NCBI RefSeq assembly: GCF_003231285.1
Contig: NZ_QKNS01000009.1
Span: forward strand, 124,001 to 188,000
Length of the DNA: 64,000 nt
Reading direction: 5' to 3'
Source of the DNA: Hymenobacter sediminis
GTDB taxonomy: Bacteria; Bacteroidota; Bacteroidia; Cytophagales; Hymenobacteraceae
Made by a program: the position numbers and the translations under genes. Positions 17,732 to 26,320 of this stretch are shown here, one piece after another. The notes under the pieces are model-generated. The model worked only from the letters and a program-made list of their open reading frames with translations. It did not search any database and was not told the origin of the DNA. Position 1 is the stretch's first letter; each line of letters opens with the position of its first letter.

Positions 17732-18823
17732 CTACCCTGGTAAAACCGGCAGGGTAATCAGGAAGGTGGTACCCTCGCCTTCGCGGCTTCTCATCGAGAG
17801 GGTGCCTTGGTGTAACTCAACCAACATTTTGCAAAGCGAAAGGCCCACGCCCAGCGTGGGCTCACCGCGCAGGCCCGGCCGCCGTGCCCGCGTAAACCGC
17901 TCGAATATATAAGGTTGGAGCTCTTCCGGGATGCCAATGCCGTTGTCGCTGAAAGTCAAATGAGCTACTGCGCCCCGGAGCACCACCAATTGGATGGTCA
18001 GGTGGCCGCCATCAGGAGTGAACTTGAGGGCATTACTAAGCAGGTTCGTGACGACCTGCAAAAACTTATTGACGTCTATGGCTACGTAAATGGGGTAGGA
18101 AGGCAACTCCAGCTTCAGGGTATGAGCGGCCAGAGCCTCTGCGCGGGGGTAGTCCTGCACTGTGCGTCGCAGTCGTTCGCCCAGCTCCACCCGTTCCAGG
18201 TTCAGCACCACAGCGGCCGAAGCTTCAATTTCCTCGTCAACAAATTCCCGCACTAGGCGGGTACCTTCCTGGGTCCGGCTCTCAATTTGCTTCAAGCCCT
18301 CTACCAGCCGGGCCTGGATGTAGCCATTTACCTCATCCGCCGCCTCCCAGCGTAAGCCCTGCGAGAGAACCAGCGTATCAGATAAGTCCACGGAAAGAAT
18401 TTCGAGGATGGTGTTCTTGCGCGCGTTGAAGCGGTCGGCGTGGGCTTTGTAGTGTTTGGCCACAGAAACATCGCGCACTACCCCGCCCACCCAGCCCGGG
18501 CCCGTTTTATCGGGGTAGTAGCTGGGAGTAAGCTGCAGCCACTGCTCGGGCTTATCCGGCAGTTGCAGCCGGAACGACACTTCTTCGTGCAACTGATCTT
18601 GCCCCCATCTTTCCCAGCAGGCTGCCAGGTAGCCCCGGTCGTCAGGATGAACCCGGTTCAATAGCGCGGGCAGTTCATTATTTACCTGCTCTTTCTGGCC
18701 ACCCAACACCCATTCATACGCGGCATTAATAAACACCACTTGCCCGTGTTGCAGATCATAAATGAACTGGATATGCGGACTCGTGTGGGCCTGTTCCAGC
18801 AGGAAAGCGCCAAGATCTAACAT
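17732..18823 (-). CDS. PAS-domain histidine kinase lacking the phospho-acceptor His
   Basis: This 363-residue soluble protein has a PAS domain (about 12-125), a dimerisation-type helical region (about 130-225) and an intact HATPase (about 240-362) with N box NLLSNALKFTP, G1 box DNGIGIPEE, an F box and G2 box GVGLSLCK. At the usual LSHDL site the sequence is LSVDL: residue 145 is Val (codon at 18389-18391), so the normal phospho-acceptor is missing. It may bind ATP and act as a regulator, use another residue, or signal without phosphotransfer. No response regulator is adjacent. Confidence 0.85.
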   Translation of the reverse strand: MLDLGAFLLEQAHTSPHIQFIYDLQHGQVVFINAAYEWVLGGQKEQVNNELPALLNRVHPDDRGYLAACWERWGQDQLHEEVSFRLQLPDKPEQWLQLTPSYYPDKTGPGWVGGVVRDVSVAKHYKAHADRFNARKNTILEILSVDLSDTLVLSQGLRWEAADEVNGYIQARLVEGLKQIESRTQEGTRLVREFVDEEIEASAAVVLNLERVELGERLRRTVQDYPRAEALAAHTLKLELPSYPIYVAIDVNKFLQVVTNLLSNALKFTPDGGHLTIQLVVLRGAVAHLTFSDNGIGIPEELQPYIFERFTRARRPGLRGEPTLGVGLSLCKMLVELHQGTLSMRSREGEGTTFLITLPVLPG

Positions 18824-18977
18824 TGTACAATCCCGGACGGGCCTTGAAATGACTTGTTTCTAAAGGCGTACGCACACCATGACAAGTAGTTAGTAGCGTC
18901 CGGGTTAGAGGATGAGAATCTGCCGGGTGGCTTATGGGTCGCGTAACTCAGGGCGAAACCAACCCGAGATAAAAAGC

Positions 18978-19011
18978 AAAAGCCTCAGCATCAAGTGATG
19001 CTGAGGCTTTT
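18978..19011 (-). terminator. Terminator of tRNA-Asp copy 1
   Basis: A 16-bp perfect inverted repeat around a 2-base centre lies directly downstream of the tRNA 3' end on the minus strand, with T-rich sequence after it. Confidence 0.8.
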
Positions 19012-19013
19012 TG

Positions 19014-19087
19014 CGGTCCGGACGGGACTCGAACCCGCGACCTCCGCCGTGACAGGGCGGCATTCTAACCGACTGAACTACCGAACC
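19014..19087 (-). tRNA. tRNA-Asp (anticodon GTC), copy 1
   Basis: A 74-base cloverleaf on the minus strand. The acceptor arms GGTTCGG and CCGGACC pair with one G-U. The anticodon stem-loop CCGCC-CTGTCAC-GGCGG gives GTC. The T arm contains GGTTCGAACC. The discriminator is G and no CCA is encoded. The sequence is identical to the copy at 19496-19569. Confidence 0.96.
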
Positions 19088-19462
19088 AGTTTACTCTAAC
19101 TGAGAAGCCGTGTGCTTTCCGTTATTGTGATGCAAATATAGAAGGCCGTTTTTGACTGTGCAAACAAAAAAGTTGCTTTACTAGGCCAGGAAGGGCGTTT
19201 TTGTGGGGTAATGTTCTGTTGATAAACAGGATAGGCGGCAAAAATATTTTTTCGCCGGACTGCAATTCAGGCCAAATGAAGGGGCAAAGCAGCGCAAGAT
19301 GGGGGCAAGGAGGGTTCTTAGGGTTTGCCGCCGCGCAAGGGGTAGGGGGGCAACTGGTAGTACCTGGCTTCTTCAAGCAACTTGGAACGGTGCCAGCAAT
19401 AAGTACCGCTGGCGCTCTGCACCCAGCCCACGCACGCTTCAAGCCGAAGGGCGAAAAAAGCA
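19088..19462. other. Spacer between the two tRNA-Asp genes
   Basis: About 375 bases between the tRNA copies. It contains no convincing gene: the open frames have no coding pattern and none starts near a -7 box. No integrase or direct-repeat ends other than the tRNAs are present. Confidence 0.5.
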
Positions 19463-19494
19463 AAAGGCCCTCCAGATTTCTCTGAAGGGCCTTT
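19463..19494 (-). terminator. Terminator of tRNA-Asp copy 2
   Basis: A 14-bp inverted repeat with one mismatch and a TTTC loop. On the minus strand it follows the second tRNA within 2 bases and is followed by a run of T. Confidence 0.8.
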
Positions 19495-19495
19495 G

Positions 19496-19569
19496 CGGTC
19501 CGGACGGGACTCGAACCCGCGACCTCCGCCGTGACAGGGCGGCATTCTAACCGACTGAACTACCGAACC
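19496..19569 (-). tRNA. tRNA-Asp (anticodon GTC), copy 2
   Basis: Base-for-base identical to the tRNA at 19014-19087, with the same cloverleaf and GTC anticodon. It has its own terminator, which differs in sequence from that of copy 1, so the two are likely separate transcripts rather than one operon. Confidence 0.96.
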
Positions 19570-19763
19570 AGGTTGTTCTACTTCGCTACCCGAGTGGCGT
19601 TGAAGTGGTGCAAAAGTAGATGGCTGGATTGGACTGCGCAACACCTGGGGCAAAAAAAGATGAAAAAACAGGCCTGCAGATTTGTTTTAGGCTGTTGCTC
19701 AAGGAGAAAAAGTTTTCAAAAAATCGGCAGGGGCGGGTCGTGGGCTGTGTCAGCCTCGTCACT

Positions 19764-19771
19764 TACCTTTG
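19764..19771 (+). promoter_or_regulatory. -7 box (TACCTTTG) of accA
   Basis: Full TANNTTTG match, 52 bases upstream of the accA start. It lies inside the longer open frame that begins at 19620 and so argues against that earlier start. Confidence 0.6.
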
Positions 19772-19823
19772 CTATCTTCTCATTCCCCCTCGCAACCTCC
19801 TTAACACGCACCCTGCCGTGGCA

Positions 19824-20771
19824 ATGCTCCTCGATTTCGAACAACCAATTGCCGCTCTCGAAGGCAAGCTCCGTGAAATGCAACAACTGGCTCTCGACAG
19901 CCAGGTAGATGTATCGGAAGCGGTAACGGCCCTCGAAGCCAAAATTCAAGCCCTTAAGAAGGAAACCTACCAGAACCTGACCCGCTGGCAGCGGGTGCAG
20001 CTCTCGCGCCACCCCGACCGGCCCTACACCCTCGACTATATTGAGGGCATGACCGAGAAATTTATTGAACTCCACGGCGACCGGACCGTAGCCGATGATA
20101 AGGCTATGGTGGGCGGCTTCGCCGAGCTGGATGGCCGTTCGGTGATGTTTATTGGGCAACAGAAAGGCCGGAACACCAAGCAGCGCCAACTGCGCCGCTT
20201 TGGGATGCCCAACCCTGAGGGCTACCGCAAGGCCCTGCGCCTGATGAAGCTGGCCGAGAAGTTTGGCAAGCCCATCGTAACCCTGATTGACACGCCCGGC
20301 GCTTTTCCGGGCCTGGAGGCAGAAGAGCGCGGGCAGGGCGAGGCTATTGCCCGCAACCTCAAGGAAATGTTCCTGCTGAAGGTGCCGGTTATTTGCATCA
20401 TTATCGGCGAAGGTGCTTCGGGCGGTGCCCTGGGCATCGGTATCGGCGACCGGGTGCTGATGCTGGAAAATACCTGGTACTCTGTTATTTCCCCCGAAAA
20501 CTGCTCTACCATTCTGTGGCGCTCCTGGGATTATAAGGAACAGGCCGCCGAAGCCATGAAGCCTACCGCCACCGACATGCTCAAGGCCGGCCTCGTAGAT
20601 GGCATTGTGAAAGAGCCGCTTGGGGGTGCCCACACCGATGTGCCTAGCATGGTCAACACCCTGAAACAGACCATCATTCAGACCCTGGATGAGCTGGAAG
20701 CCCTTTCGCACGAGGAGCGCATCAGCCAGCGCATCGATAAGTTCTCGAACATGGGCGTGGTAGTAGAGTAG
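19824..20771 (+). CDS. accA: Acetyl-CoA carboxylase carboxyltransferase subunit alpha
   Basis: The start at 19824 (MLLDFEQPIAALEGKL) gives 315 residues, the usual AccA length; the frame upstream to 19620 is not coding. The protein has the AccA coiled N-terminus, then the crotonase-like carboxyltransferase fold with VTLIDTPGAFPG, GEGASGGALG and the PENCSTILWR segment. With AccD it transfers carboxyl from biotin carrier protein to acetyl-CoA, making malonyl-CoA for fatty acid synthesis in the cytosol. accD, accB and accC are not in the window. A strong terminator follows, so the gene is monocistronic. Confidence 0.97.
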   Translation: MLLDFEQPIAALEGKLREMQQLALDSQVDVSEAVTALEAKIQALKKETYQNLTRWQRVQLSRHPDRPYTLDYIEGMTEKFIELHGDRTVADDKAMVGGFAELDGRSVMFIGQQKGRNTKQRQLRRFGMPNPEGYRKALRLMKLAEKFGKPIVTLIDTPGAFPGLEAEERGQGEAIARNLKEMFLLKVPVICIIIGEGASGGALGIGIGDRVLMLENTWYSVISPENCSTILWRSWDYKEQAAEAMKPTATDMLKAGLVDGIVKEPLGGAHTDVPSMVNTLKQTIIQTLDELEALSHEERISQRIDKFSNMGVVVE

Positions 20772-20793
20772 AAAGCTCCGCTATTGCTTCCTG

Positions 20794-20840
20794 AAAAGCT
20801 CGTCATGCTCCGGCCTCGCTCAGCATGACGAGCTTTTTTT
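20794..20840 (+). terminator. Terminator of accA
   Basis: A 16-bp perfect inverted repeat (20794-20809 with 20822-20837) and a 12-base loop, followed by a run of T. The arms contain gctcgtcatgct, which resembles intergenic repeats of this group, so a mobile hairpin may have been adopted as a terminator. Confidence 0.85.
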
Positions 20841-20890
20841 ATTTTTCGCCCCTGATTTCCTACCCTTTTCAGTTCAATCAACCCCACCCC

Positions 20891-21742
20891 ATGACCCTGC
20901 ATACCCTCGATACCGGCTTGTTTAAGCTTGATGGCGGCGCCATGTTTGGCGTAGTGCCCAAAAGCATGTGGCAGAAGCTCAACCCCGCCGACGAAAACAA
21001 CATGTGCACCTGGGCCATGCGCTGCCTGCTAATTGAGGACGGCGGACGCCTAGTGCTGGTTGACAATGGCATCGGCGACAAGCAGGACGAGAAATTTCGG
21101 GGGCATTTTTACCTGCACGGCGACGATACGCTGGAAAAGTCGCTGCGGCAGCGGGGCTTTACCTCGTCCGACATCACCGACGTATTTCTCACCCACCTGC
21201 ACTTCGACCACTGCGGCGGCTCAGTAGTCCGCACCCCCGATGGCAAGCTGGAGCTGGCCTTCCCGAACGCTACCTACTGGAGCAACCAAAGCCACTGGGA
21301 CTGGGCCGTGACCCCGAATCCGCGCGAAAAGGCCAGCTTTCTGAAGGAGAACATTCTGCCCATTCAAGAAAGCGGCCACCTGCGCTTTATAGATGCTGCT
21401 GCCGGCGCGGTGCCAGCGGAGCTTTCGTGCTTTCGGGAAATCATCTTCGCCGACGGGCACACTGAGAAAATGATGGTGCCCGTGCTGAACTACAAAGGCC
21501 GCACGCTAGCGTTTATGGCCGATTTGATGCCCAGCGCGGGCCATGTGCCGTTGCCTTACGTGATGAGCTACGATATGCGGCCCCTGGTAACGCTCGATGA
21601 GAAGGAGCAGGTGCTACGCCGGGCGGCTGATGAGAATTGGGTGCTGATTCTGGAGCACGACGCCAAAACTGAGTGCATCACGCTGCAGCACACCGACAAA
21701 GGCGTGCGCGTAGCCGACCGGCTAACGCTGGCCGAGCTGTAA
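20891..21742 (+). CDS. MBL-fold metallo-hydrolase
   Basis: The ATG at 20891 (MTLHTLDTGLFKLDGG) is preferred to the longer frame from 20825, which overlaps the accA terminator. The product is 283 residues. The zinc motif HLHFDH lies at 102-107, with further ligands likely in ADGHT and in LEHDAKTE. The N-terminal layout resembles the lactonase / quinoprotein-associated hydrolase group rather than glyoxalase II. The substrate is not known. No signal peptide, so cytosolic. Confidence 0.87.
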   Translation: MTLHTLDTGLFKLDGGAMFGVVPKSMWQKLNPADENNMCTWAMRCLLIEDGGRLVLVDNGIGDKQDEKFRGHFYLHGDDTLEKSLRQRGFTSSDITDVFLTHLHFDHCGGSVVRTPDGKLELAFPNATYWSNQSHWDWAVTPNPREKASFLKENILPIQESGHLRFIDAAAGAVPAELSCFREIIFADGHTEKMMVPVLNYKGRTLAFMADLMPSAGHVPLPYVMSYDMRPLVTLDEKEQVLRRAADENWVLILEHDAKTECITLQHTDKGVRVADRLTLAEL

Positions 21743-21850
21743 GGGAACTTCGGAAGTGAGCCCCATGCCCTGATGTCCTCAACGCTTAGCGGGCTCGTCC
21801 CGTTAGAGTGTCGGTAGGTACATTATTTCCTCTCATCAGTAGTTCATGTT

Positions 21851-22615
21851 ATGCTCGGATTAGCCCTTTCCGGCGGCGGCGCGCGGGGTATTGCCCACTT
21901 GGGAGTGCTAGCAGCCATCGACGAGCTGCAGCTCCCCATTGGTCAGCTGGCGGGCGTGTCGTCGGGGGCTATTGCGGGCACGTTTTACGCGGCAGGTGTG
22001 CCCCCACGCGAAATTCTGCGGCTGTTTCAGGAGGTAAGCCTGGGGCAGGTGGCCCGCATTGCCTTGAGCAGTCGCGGCTTGCTGCACATTGATGGGGTAG
22101 GGAAATTGTTTGAGCAGCACCTGGGCTCCGGCGCCACCTTTGAGCAGTTGCGCCTACCCCTCACGCTGGTCGCAACCGATATTCTGGATGGGGAATCGGT
22201 GCATTTTTCGGAGGGCCCCCTGATTCCGCCTTTGCTGGCTTCTTCGGCCGTGCCCGTGCTCTACCGGCCGGTGCAGTACCAGGGGCGCCACTTGGTTGAT
22301 GGCGGCTTGCTCAACAACCTCCCGGTGGAGGCCCTGCTCGGCAAGCCGGGGCTACAGGTGGTGGGAGTGCACTGCAATCCGCCCCACCGCGAGTCGCGCA
22401 TTACGACCCTGCGTGGCATTGTGGAGCGCACGCTGAATTTAGCAGTGGGAGCAAATACGCTCCCGAGCAAACAGCGGTGTGCCCTGCTGCTGGAGCCCCC
22501 AGAGCTGGGCGGATTTCGCATGACCCAGTATAAACGCGCCCCGGAGCTGTTCGATATCGGCTACCGCTACACCATGAGCTGCGCCTCGGAGCTGGAAGCA
22601 CTGCTGCAGGATTAG
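21851..22615 (+). CDS. Patatin-like phospholipase
   Basis: This 254-residue protein has the full patatin set: oxyanion loop GGGARG at 8-13, nucleophile elbow GVSSG at 35-39 (Ser37) and the catalytic Asp in VDGG (Asp150). It is a short RssA/YlbK-type member without a signal peptide or barrel, so probably a cytosolic or peripheral acyl hydrolase. Followed 95 bases later by a lysophospholipid acyltransferase-like gene, which suggests local clustering of lipid remodelling genes, although that gene has its own -7 box. Confidence 0.9.
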   Translation: MLGLALSGGGARGIAHLGVLAAIDELQLPIGQLAGVSSGAIAGTFYAAGVPPREILRLFQEVSLGQVARIALSSRGLLHIDGVGKLFEQHLGSGATFEQLRLPLTLVATDILDGESVHFSEGPLIPPLLASSAVPVLYRPVQYQGRHLVDGGLLNNLPVEALLGKPGLQVVGVHCNPPHRESRITTLRGIVERTLNLAVGANTLPSKQRCALLLEPPELGGFRMTQYKRAPELFDIGYRYTMSCASELEALLQD

Positions 22616-22657
22616 TATGACCAGCACGCGAGGTGTGGCGCTTCCGTAGCATTTCTC

Positions 22658-22665
22658 TAGCTTTG
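22658..22665 (+). promoter_or_regulatory. -7 box (TAGCTTTG)
   Basis: Full TANNTTTG match 44 bases upstream of the acyltransferase start. A second near match, TAGCTTTT, follows at about 22673. Confidence 0.5.
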
Positions 22666-22709
22666 ACTTTTGGTAGCTTTTCTTTTCCCGCTACCTCCTT
22701 ATTAACCGC

Positions 22710-23279
22710 ATGGCTCGCAAGACCTCTACTTTCTGGTATCTGTTTTCAAAGTTCTGGTTCTGGATTACCGGTTGGCGCTTGGGCCCGCAGGTGCCCCCAA
22801 ACATCAAGCAAAGCATGATGATTGCGGCCCCGCACACCAGCAACTGGGACTTCATGTTTGCCCGCGCTGCCTTCTTTCTGATGGACGTGGATGTCAAGCT
22901 CACCATCAAAAAAGAGTGGACCACCATTCCCGTACTAGGCGCGCTGGTGCGCAGCCTGGGGGGCCTGGCGGTGGACCGCAGCAAAAACAACAGCCTCGTA
23001 GATGGCATGGTGCAGCTCTTTAGGGAGCGTGAAGAATTGGTCATTCTTATCACCCCGGAAGGAACCCGTAAGTACCAGCCCAAATGGCGCAAAGGGTTTT
23101 ACCACGCGGCCATGGGCGCGGGGGTACCTATTCTGCTGGGCTACCTCGATTACAAAAACAAGGAAGCCGGCGTTGGTCCGGCCTTTTGGCCCACCGGCGA
23201 CTACGAAAAGGACCTGGAGGAAATTAAGGCCTTTTACCGCACCAAGCAGGCGCGCTTCCCCGATCAGGGGGTTCGATAG
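22710..23279 (+). CDS. 1-acyl-glycerol-3-phosphate acyltransferase-like protein
   Basis: This 189-residue protein has the acyltransferase motif H-x4-D (HTSNWD, His42 to Asp47) and the phosphate-binding motif PEGTR (116-120). It is short and close to the PlsC-like subgroup often annotated simply as lysophospholipid acyltransferase. It should add an acyl chain to a lyso-lipid at the inner membrane; acceptor unknown. Its position after a patatin lipase is consistent with phospholipid turnover. Confidence 0.87.
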   Translation: MARKTSTFWYLFSKFWFWITGWRLGPQVPPNIKQSMMIAAPHTSNWDFMFARAAFFLMDVDVKLTIKKEWTTIPVLGALVRSLGGLAVDRSKNNSLVDGMVQLFREREELVILITPEGTRKYQPKWRKGFYHAAMGAGVPILLGYLDYKNKEAGVGPAFWPTGDYEKDLEEIKAFYRTKQARFPDQGVR

Positions 23280-23366
23280 CCCAGCAGGGGTAGGGAAATT
23301 CCTGCGTTTACGGCGCTATTTCGTAGCTTGAACCAACCCGAATTATTTTCCTACCCCTGATTCTCT

Positions 23367-23921
23367 ATGGAAAAGCTGCAAACCCTGGCCTGGATTCTGA
23401 TTGGCCTGGCGGTATTCATCTGGCGGATGGTGCAGAAAGCCCGTGCCACTACGGCCCAGGAGCAACGGGAGCGAAAATTCAGCCGGCCCGATAGCAACGG
23501 CCGCCCGCGCCCAGTAGCGCCGGGGCTACCGGCTACCTCGTTCGAGGAACTGCTGCGCCAGATGCAAGCCCAGAACCGTACCGAGCAACCAACTGCAGAA
23601 CCCGCCGAAAGCAAAGAGGTAACGCCCGCGGGCCGGTCTGTGCCCAGAGAAACAGCCCCAGCTGCCCGCAGCTTGGAAGAAACGAGCCGTCCGGCCCGCT
23701 CCCTGGAGCAAACGGCCACAGTTCGTTCGTTGGAAGCGCCTGTGCGTCGGGCGCGTCGGGCCGCCACCCTACCGCGTCCTACTGCGCAAATCCAACCCGA
23801 GTATCAGTCGCGCGAGCAAATCCGCCCAGAAACGTCTTCCTCCCTGGCCGACCGCCTGCGTAACCCGGCCGATGTACGAGCTGCTTTTGTGCTGGGCGAA
23901 ATTCTGCAGCGTAAGTTTTAG
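23367..23921 (+). CDS. Hypothetical single-pass membrane protein
   Basis: The 184-residue product has one N-terminal membrane helix (LAWILIGLAVFIWRMV at about 8-23), then a long hydrophilic region rich in Arg, Pro, Glu and Ala with repeated SLEET/SLEQT/SLEAP units. The C-terminus (LADRLRNPADVRAAFVLGEILQRKF) is more ordered and is probably the conserved functional part. Such proteins are common in Bacteroidota, but I know no function. Confidence 0.75.
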   Translation: MEKLQTLAWILIGLAVFIWRMVQKARATTAQEQRERKFSRPDSNGRPRPVAPGLPATSFEELLRQMQAQNRTEQPTAEPAESKEVTPAGRSVPRETAPAARSLEETSRPARSLEQTATVRSLEAPVRRARRAATLPRPTAQIQPEYQSREQIRPETSSSLADRLRNPADVRAAFVLGEILQRKF

Positions 23922-23929
23922 TTAGTAAT

Positions 23930-23994
23930 GAAACAAAGAGCGGGGCATTGGGCCGGCGCTAACTACGCCGGCCCAATGCCCCGCTCTTTGTTTC
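23930..23994. terminator. Very long bidirectional terminator hairpin
   Basis: A perfect 29-bp inverted repeat with a 7-base loop (ctaacta, 23959-23965) sits between convergent genes. The outer pairs are A/T rich (AAACAAAG / CTTTGTTT), so both transcripts end in a T-rich arm. Confidence 0.88.
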
Positions 23995-24006
23995 TCATGT
24001 ACTCCT

Positions 24007-24672
24007 TTAGTCCTGCGTAAGGGCGTAGGTGACAAGGTTAGCCCCCATCTTCAAAGCCGCCTCGTGGGTAGCAGGCGTGTCTTCGGGGTAGGTGCCGAGG
24101 TCTTCCCAGCCATTGCCCAGGTCGCATTCGTAGCTGTAGAAGCATACCAAGCGGCCCTTATAAAGCAGGCCGAAGCCCTGGGGGCGCTTGCTGTCGTGCT
24201 CGTGCACTTTGGGCAGTCCGCGCGGAAACTGAAATTTCTGATGATACACCGGGTGAGAGAAGGGAAGCTCCACGAAGTCCAGCTCTGGAAAAACCTTCTT
24301 CATCTCGGGCCGGATAAACTTGTCGAGCCCGTAATTATCATCGATGTGCAGAAAGCCGCCCCCGGTGAGGTAGCGCCGCAGGTTCCGGGCCTCCGTATCG
24401 GTAAAGGATACGTTGCCGTGGCCCGTCATATGAATGAAGGGGTAGGTAAGCAGCTCCGGCGAATCGAGCTCCACGGTAGCTTCTTCGGGGTCGATGTTGG
24501 TTTTAAGAGCCTGGTTACAGAAGCGAATAAGGTTGGGCAGGCTGGTTTTATTGGCGTACCAGTCGCCGCCCCCGCCGTAGTGCAACTTGGCAATACGGAA
24601 GCTGGGCGCTACCGGCATGGCGGCCGTAAGCAGCAGCAAAACCAGCAGAGCCGATAGAAGTGACTTCATCAT
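24007..24672 (-). CDS. DUF4159 family secreted protein
   Basis: This 221-residue exported protein has a signal peptide (MMKSLLSALLVLLLLTAAMP; start at 24672 or 24669). The body matches DUF4159: FRIAKLHYGGGGDWYA, then FIHMTGHGNVSFTD, and LTGGGFLHIDDNYG. DUF4159 has a ThuA-like glutamine-amidotransferase fold and is often found near von Willebrand and MoxR systems, none of which is here. Function unproven. Confidence 0.87.
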   Translation of the reverse strand: MMKSLLSALLVLLLLTAAMPVAPSFRIAKLHYGGGGDWYANKTSLPNLIRFCNQALKTNIDPEEATVELDSPELLTYPFIHMTGHGNVSFTDTEARNLRRYLTGGGFLHIDDNYGLDKFIRPEMKKVFPELDFVELPFSHPVYHQKFQFPRGLPKVHEHDSKRPQGFGLLYKGRLVCFYSYECDLGNGWEDLGTYPEDTPATHEAALKMGANLVTYALTQD

Positions 24673-24916
24673 ACCGTAAAGATGGGCGAAAAAGCGAAGA
24701 GGAACTGTTTGGTATAACGGATGAGCACCGGCAGGAGGTTCCGGCTTGGCGAAGGGGTAGGAGGTGCTATTGCGCAGATATTGTTGCGTGCAACAATGCC
24801 CTTACTAGCCTCATCACTCCAAGCATAATATCTTCTAACATATCAACCTTCGTGTTATAAATAACACCCAACGCAAGTACCTAGCAGAGGAAATCAGTAC
24901 TCCACAAGGTGTCTTC

Positions 24917-25624
24917 TTATGTCAGTTCTCTGGCTACATGCACGGTATGTACAGCGGCCAGAGCGGCTGTTTCTGTGCGGAGGCGGGAGGTGCCCAGTGT
25001 TACGGGCCGGATACCGCACGCAAAAGCAGCCTCGATTTCCTGGGGAGTAAAGTCGCCCTCCGGTCCGATGAGGATGCAACAGCTTGCTCCCAGAGCCGCC
25101 ACCTGTGAAAGCGGAGTTCGTTCACCGTCTTCTAAGTGCGCAATAAAGGTGGTTTCGGGCGTGATGGTAGGTAGGAAACGGGCAAAATCGGTGAGTTCCG
25201 TGAGTTGCGGCAGCCACGCCTGACCCGACTGCTTTAGGGCGCTGATGGCAATTTTCTCCAGGCGGTCTAGTTTCAGCTCGCGGCGCTCGGAGCGGGCGCA
25301 GCGCAGGAACGTCATGGTATCAACGCCAATTTCCACGGCCTTTTCCACTAGCCACTCCATGCGGTCAAGGTTTTTGGTGGGCGCAACGGCTACGTGTACC
25401 TGGTAGGGCCGGGGCGGCACCTGCTGCTCCTGCAGAATGCGCAAGCGGCAGCGCTTGGCATCTGGCGCCTCCACCACGGCCTGGTACACGCTGCCGCGTC
25501 CGTTCACCAGCACTACCTCGTCGTTGGCTCCCAATCGGAGTACCCGCACGGCGTGCTTGCTTTCGTCTTCGGGCAGGGTGTAGAGGGGCAAGGTCAGGTC
25601 GGGGGCGTAGAACGTGTGCGGCAT
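24917..25624 (-). CDS. rsmE: 16S rRNA m3U1498 methyltransferase
   Basis: This 235-residue cytosolic SPOUT-class enzyme methylates N3 of U1498 in 16S rRNA. It has an N-terminal PUA-like part (MPHTFYAP...) and a C-terminal knot with LIGPEGDF at 186-192 and LGTSRLRTETA at 210-220, which bind S-adenosylmethionine. Length is standard. The start codon is 4 bases after a consensus -7 box, so the mRNA is probably leaderless. Confidence 0.95.
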   Translation of the reverse strand: MPHTFYAPDLTLPLYTLPEDESKHAVRVLRLGANDEVVLVNGRGSVYQAVVEAPDAKRCRLRILQEQQVPPRPYQVHVAVAPTKNLDRMEWLVEKAVEIGVDTMTFLRCARSERRELKLDRLEKIAISALKQSGQAWLPQLTELTDFARFLPTITPETTFIAHLEDGERTPLSQVAALGASCCILIGPEGDFTPQEIEAAFACGIRPVTLGTSRLRTETAALAAVHTVHVARELT

Positions 25625-25628
25625 AAGG

Positions 25629-25636
25629 CAAAGCTA
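25629..25636 (-). promoter_or_regulatory. -7 box (TAGCTTTG), leaderless arrangement
   Basis: Full TANNTTTG match on the minus strand with only 4 bases (CCTT) between the box and the ATG of rsmE. Initiation should fall at or next to the start codon. Confidence 0.6.
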
Positions 25637-25880
25637 CTGCGAATCGGGGAGAGGCTGGGAATGCCCTGAGGCCGCGTGCGTGCGGCAGCCCAGTAAGTAG
25701 CTCCCGATAACTACGGGTTTCCGTCCTGATAAATACTGATTCTGGGGGTAGGTAAGGGGCGGCCTGTTTGGTTCTGGCGTAAAGAACGCGTCGCATAGGA
25801 TTGATTGGCTACACTTTAGCTCAGATGGCCTATGGGCAAGTGGTTTGTAATCATTCAGTCAATTTTCTCATTCCTGCCCC

Positions 25881-26273
25881 ATGAATCAGCCAATTTCCCG
25901 AACCCAGCACGGCTTCACCGATTATTCTTACATCCCGACCGTAGCGGCCGCGCCCGAGCTGGTTGGATTCACTGAAGAAAAAACCGCCACTACCCTTTGC
26001 CGGGTGCTGGCAGGCAATATTCTGCTGACGAGCCTGTTTACCCGGGCCGAGTGGGGCTTGGTGCGGGTAATTCCGTTTAAAGCTCATTTGGCGGCCGATG
26101 CTGTGGTCGGAGCCTTTGCGGCCAGCGCGCCGTGGCTGTTCGGGTTTGCCGAGAACAAGCGGGCCCGCAATACTTTTCTGGTGATTGGTGCTTTTGGATT
26201 GATGGCCGGGCTGCTTTCCCGCCCTGAGGAAATGCCGGAGGTAGGCGCAACCTCGGCGCCGGCAAAACAGTAA
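25881..26273 (+). CDS. Small membrane protein, SPW-repeat-like
   Basis: This 130-residue product has a polar N-terminus (ISRTQHGFTDYSYIP) and about four hydrophobic segments. SAPWLFGFAENKRARN resembles the SPW signature of small bacterial integral membrane proteins, but the match is by eye and loose. It lies 47 bases before the SDR gene, on the same strand, so the two are likely cotranscribed. Function unknown. Confidence 0.65.
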   Translation: MNQPISRTQHGFTDYSYIPTVAAAPELVGFTEEKTATTLCRVLAGNILLTSLFTRAEWGLVRVIPFKAHLAADAVVGAFAASAPWLFGFAENKRARNTFLVIGAFGLMAGLLSRPEEMPEVGATSAPAKQ

Positions 26274-26320
26274 CCTCTACGGTATCTGTGCTCTTTCCCG
26301 CGCATCAACCTCAACCACCC

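Noticed and set aside
19014..19569. Tandem tRNA copies as attachment sites of an integrated element
   Set aside because: The spacer is only 408 bases and has no integrase or cargo.
19716..20711. Long minus-strand frame of 331 codons
   Set aside because: Antisense shadow of accA in GC-rich DNA.
25815..25830. TTTAGCTCAGATGGCC, like a tRNA D-arm
   Set aside because: No acceptor, anticodon or T-arm sequences follow; no cloverleaf can be drawn.
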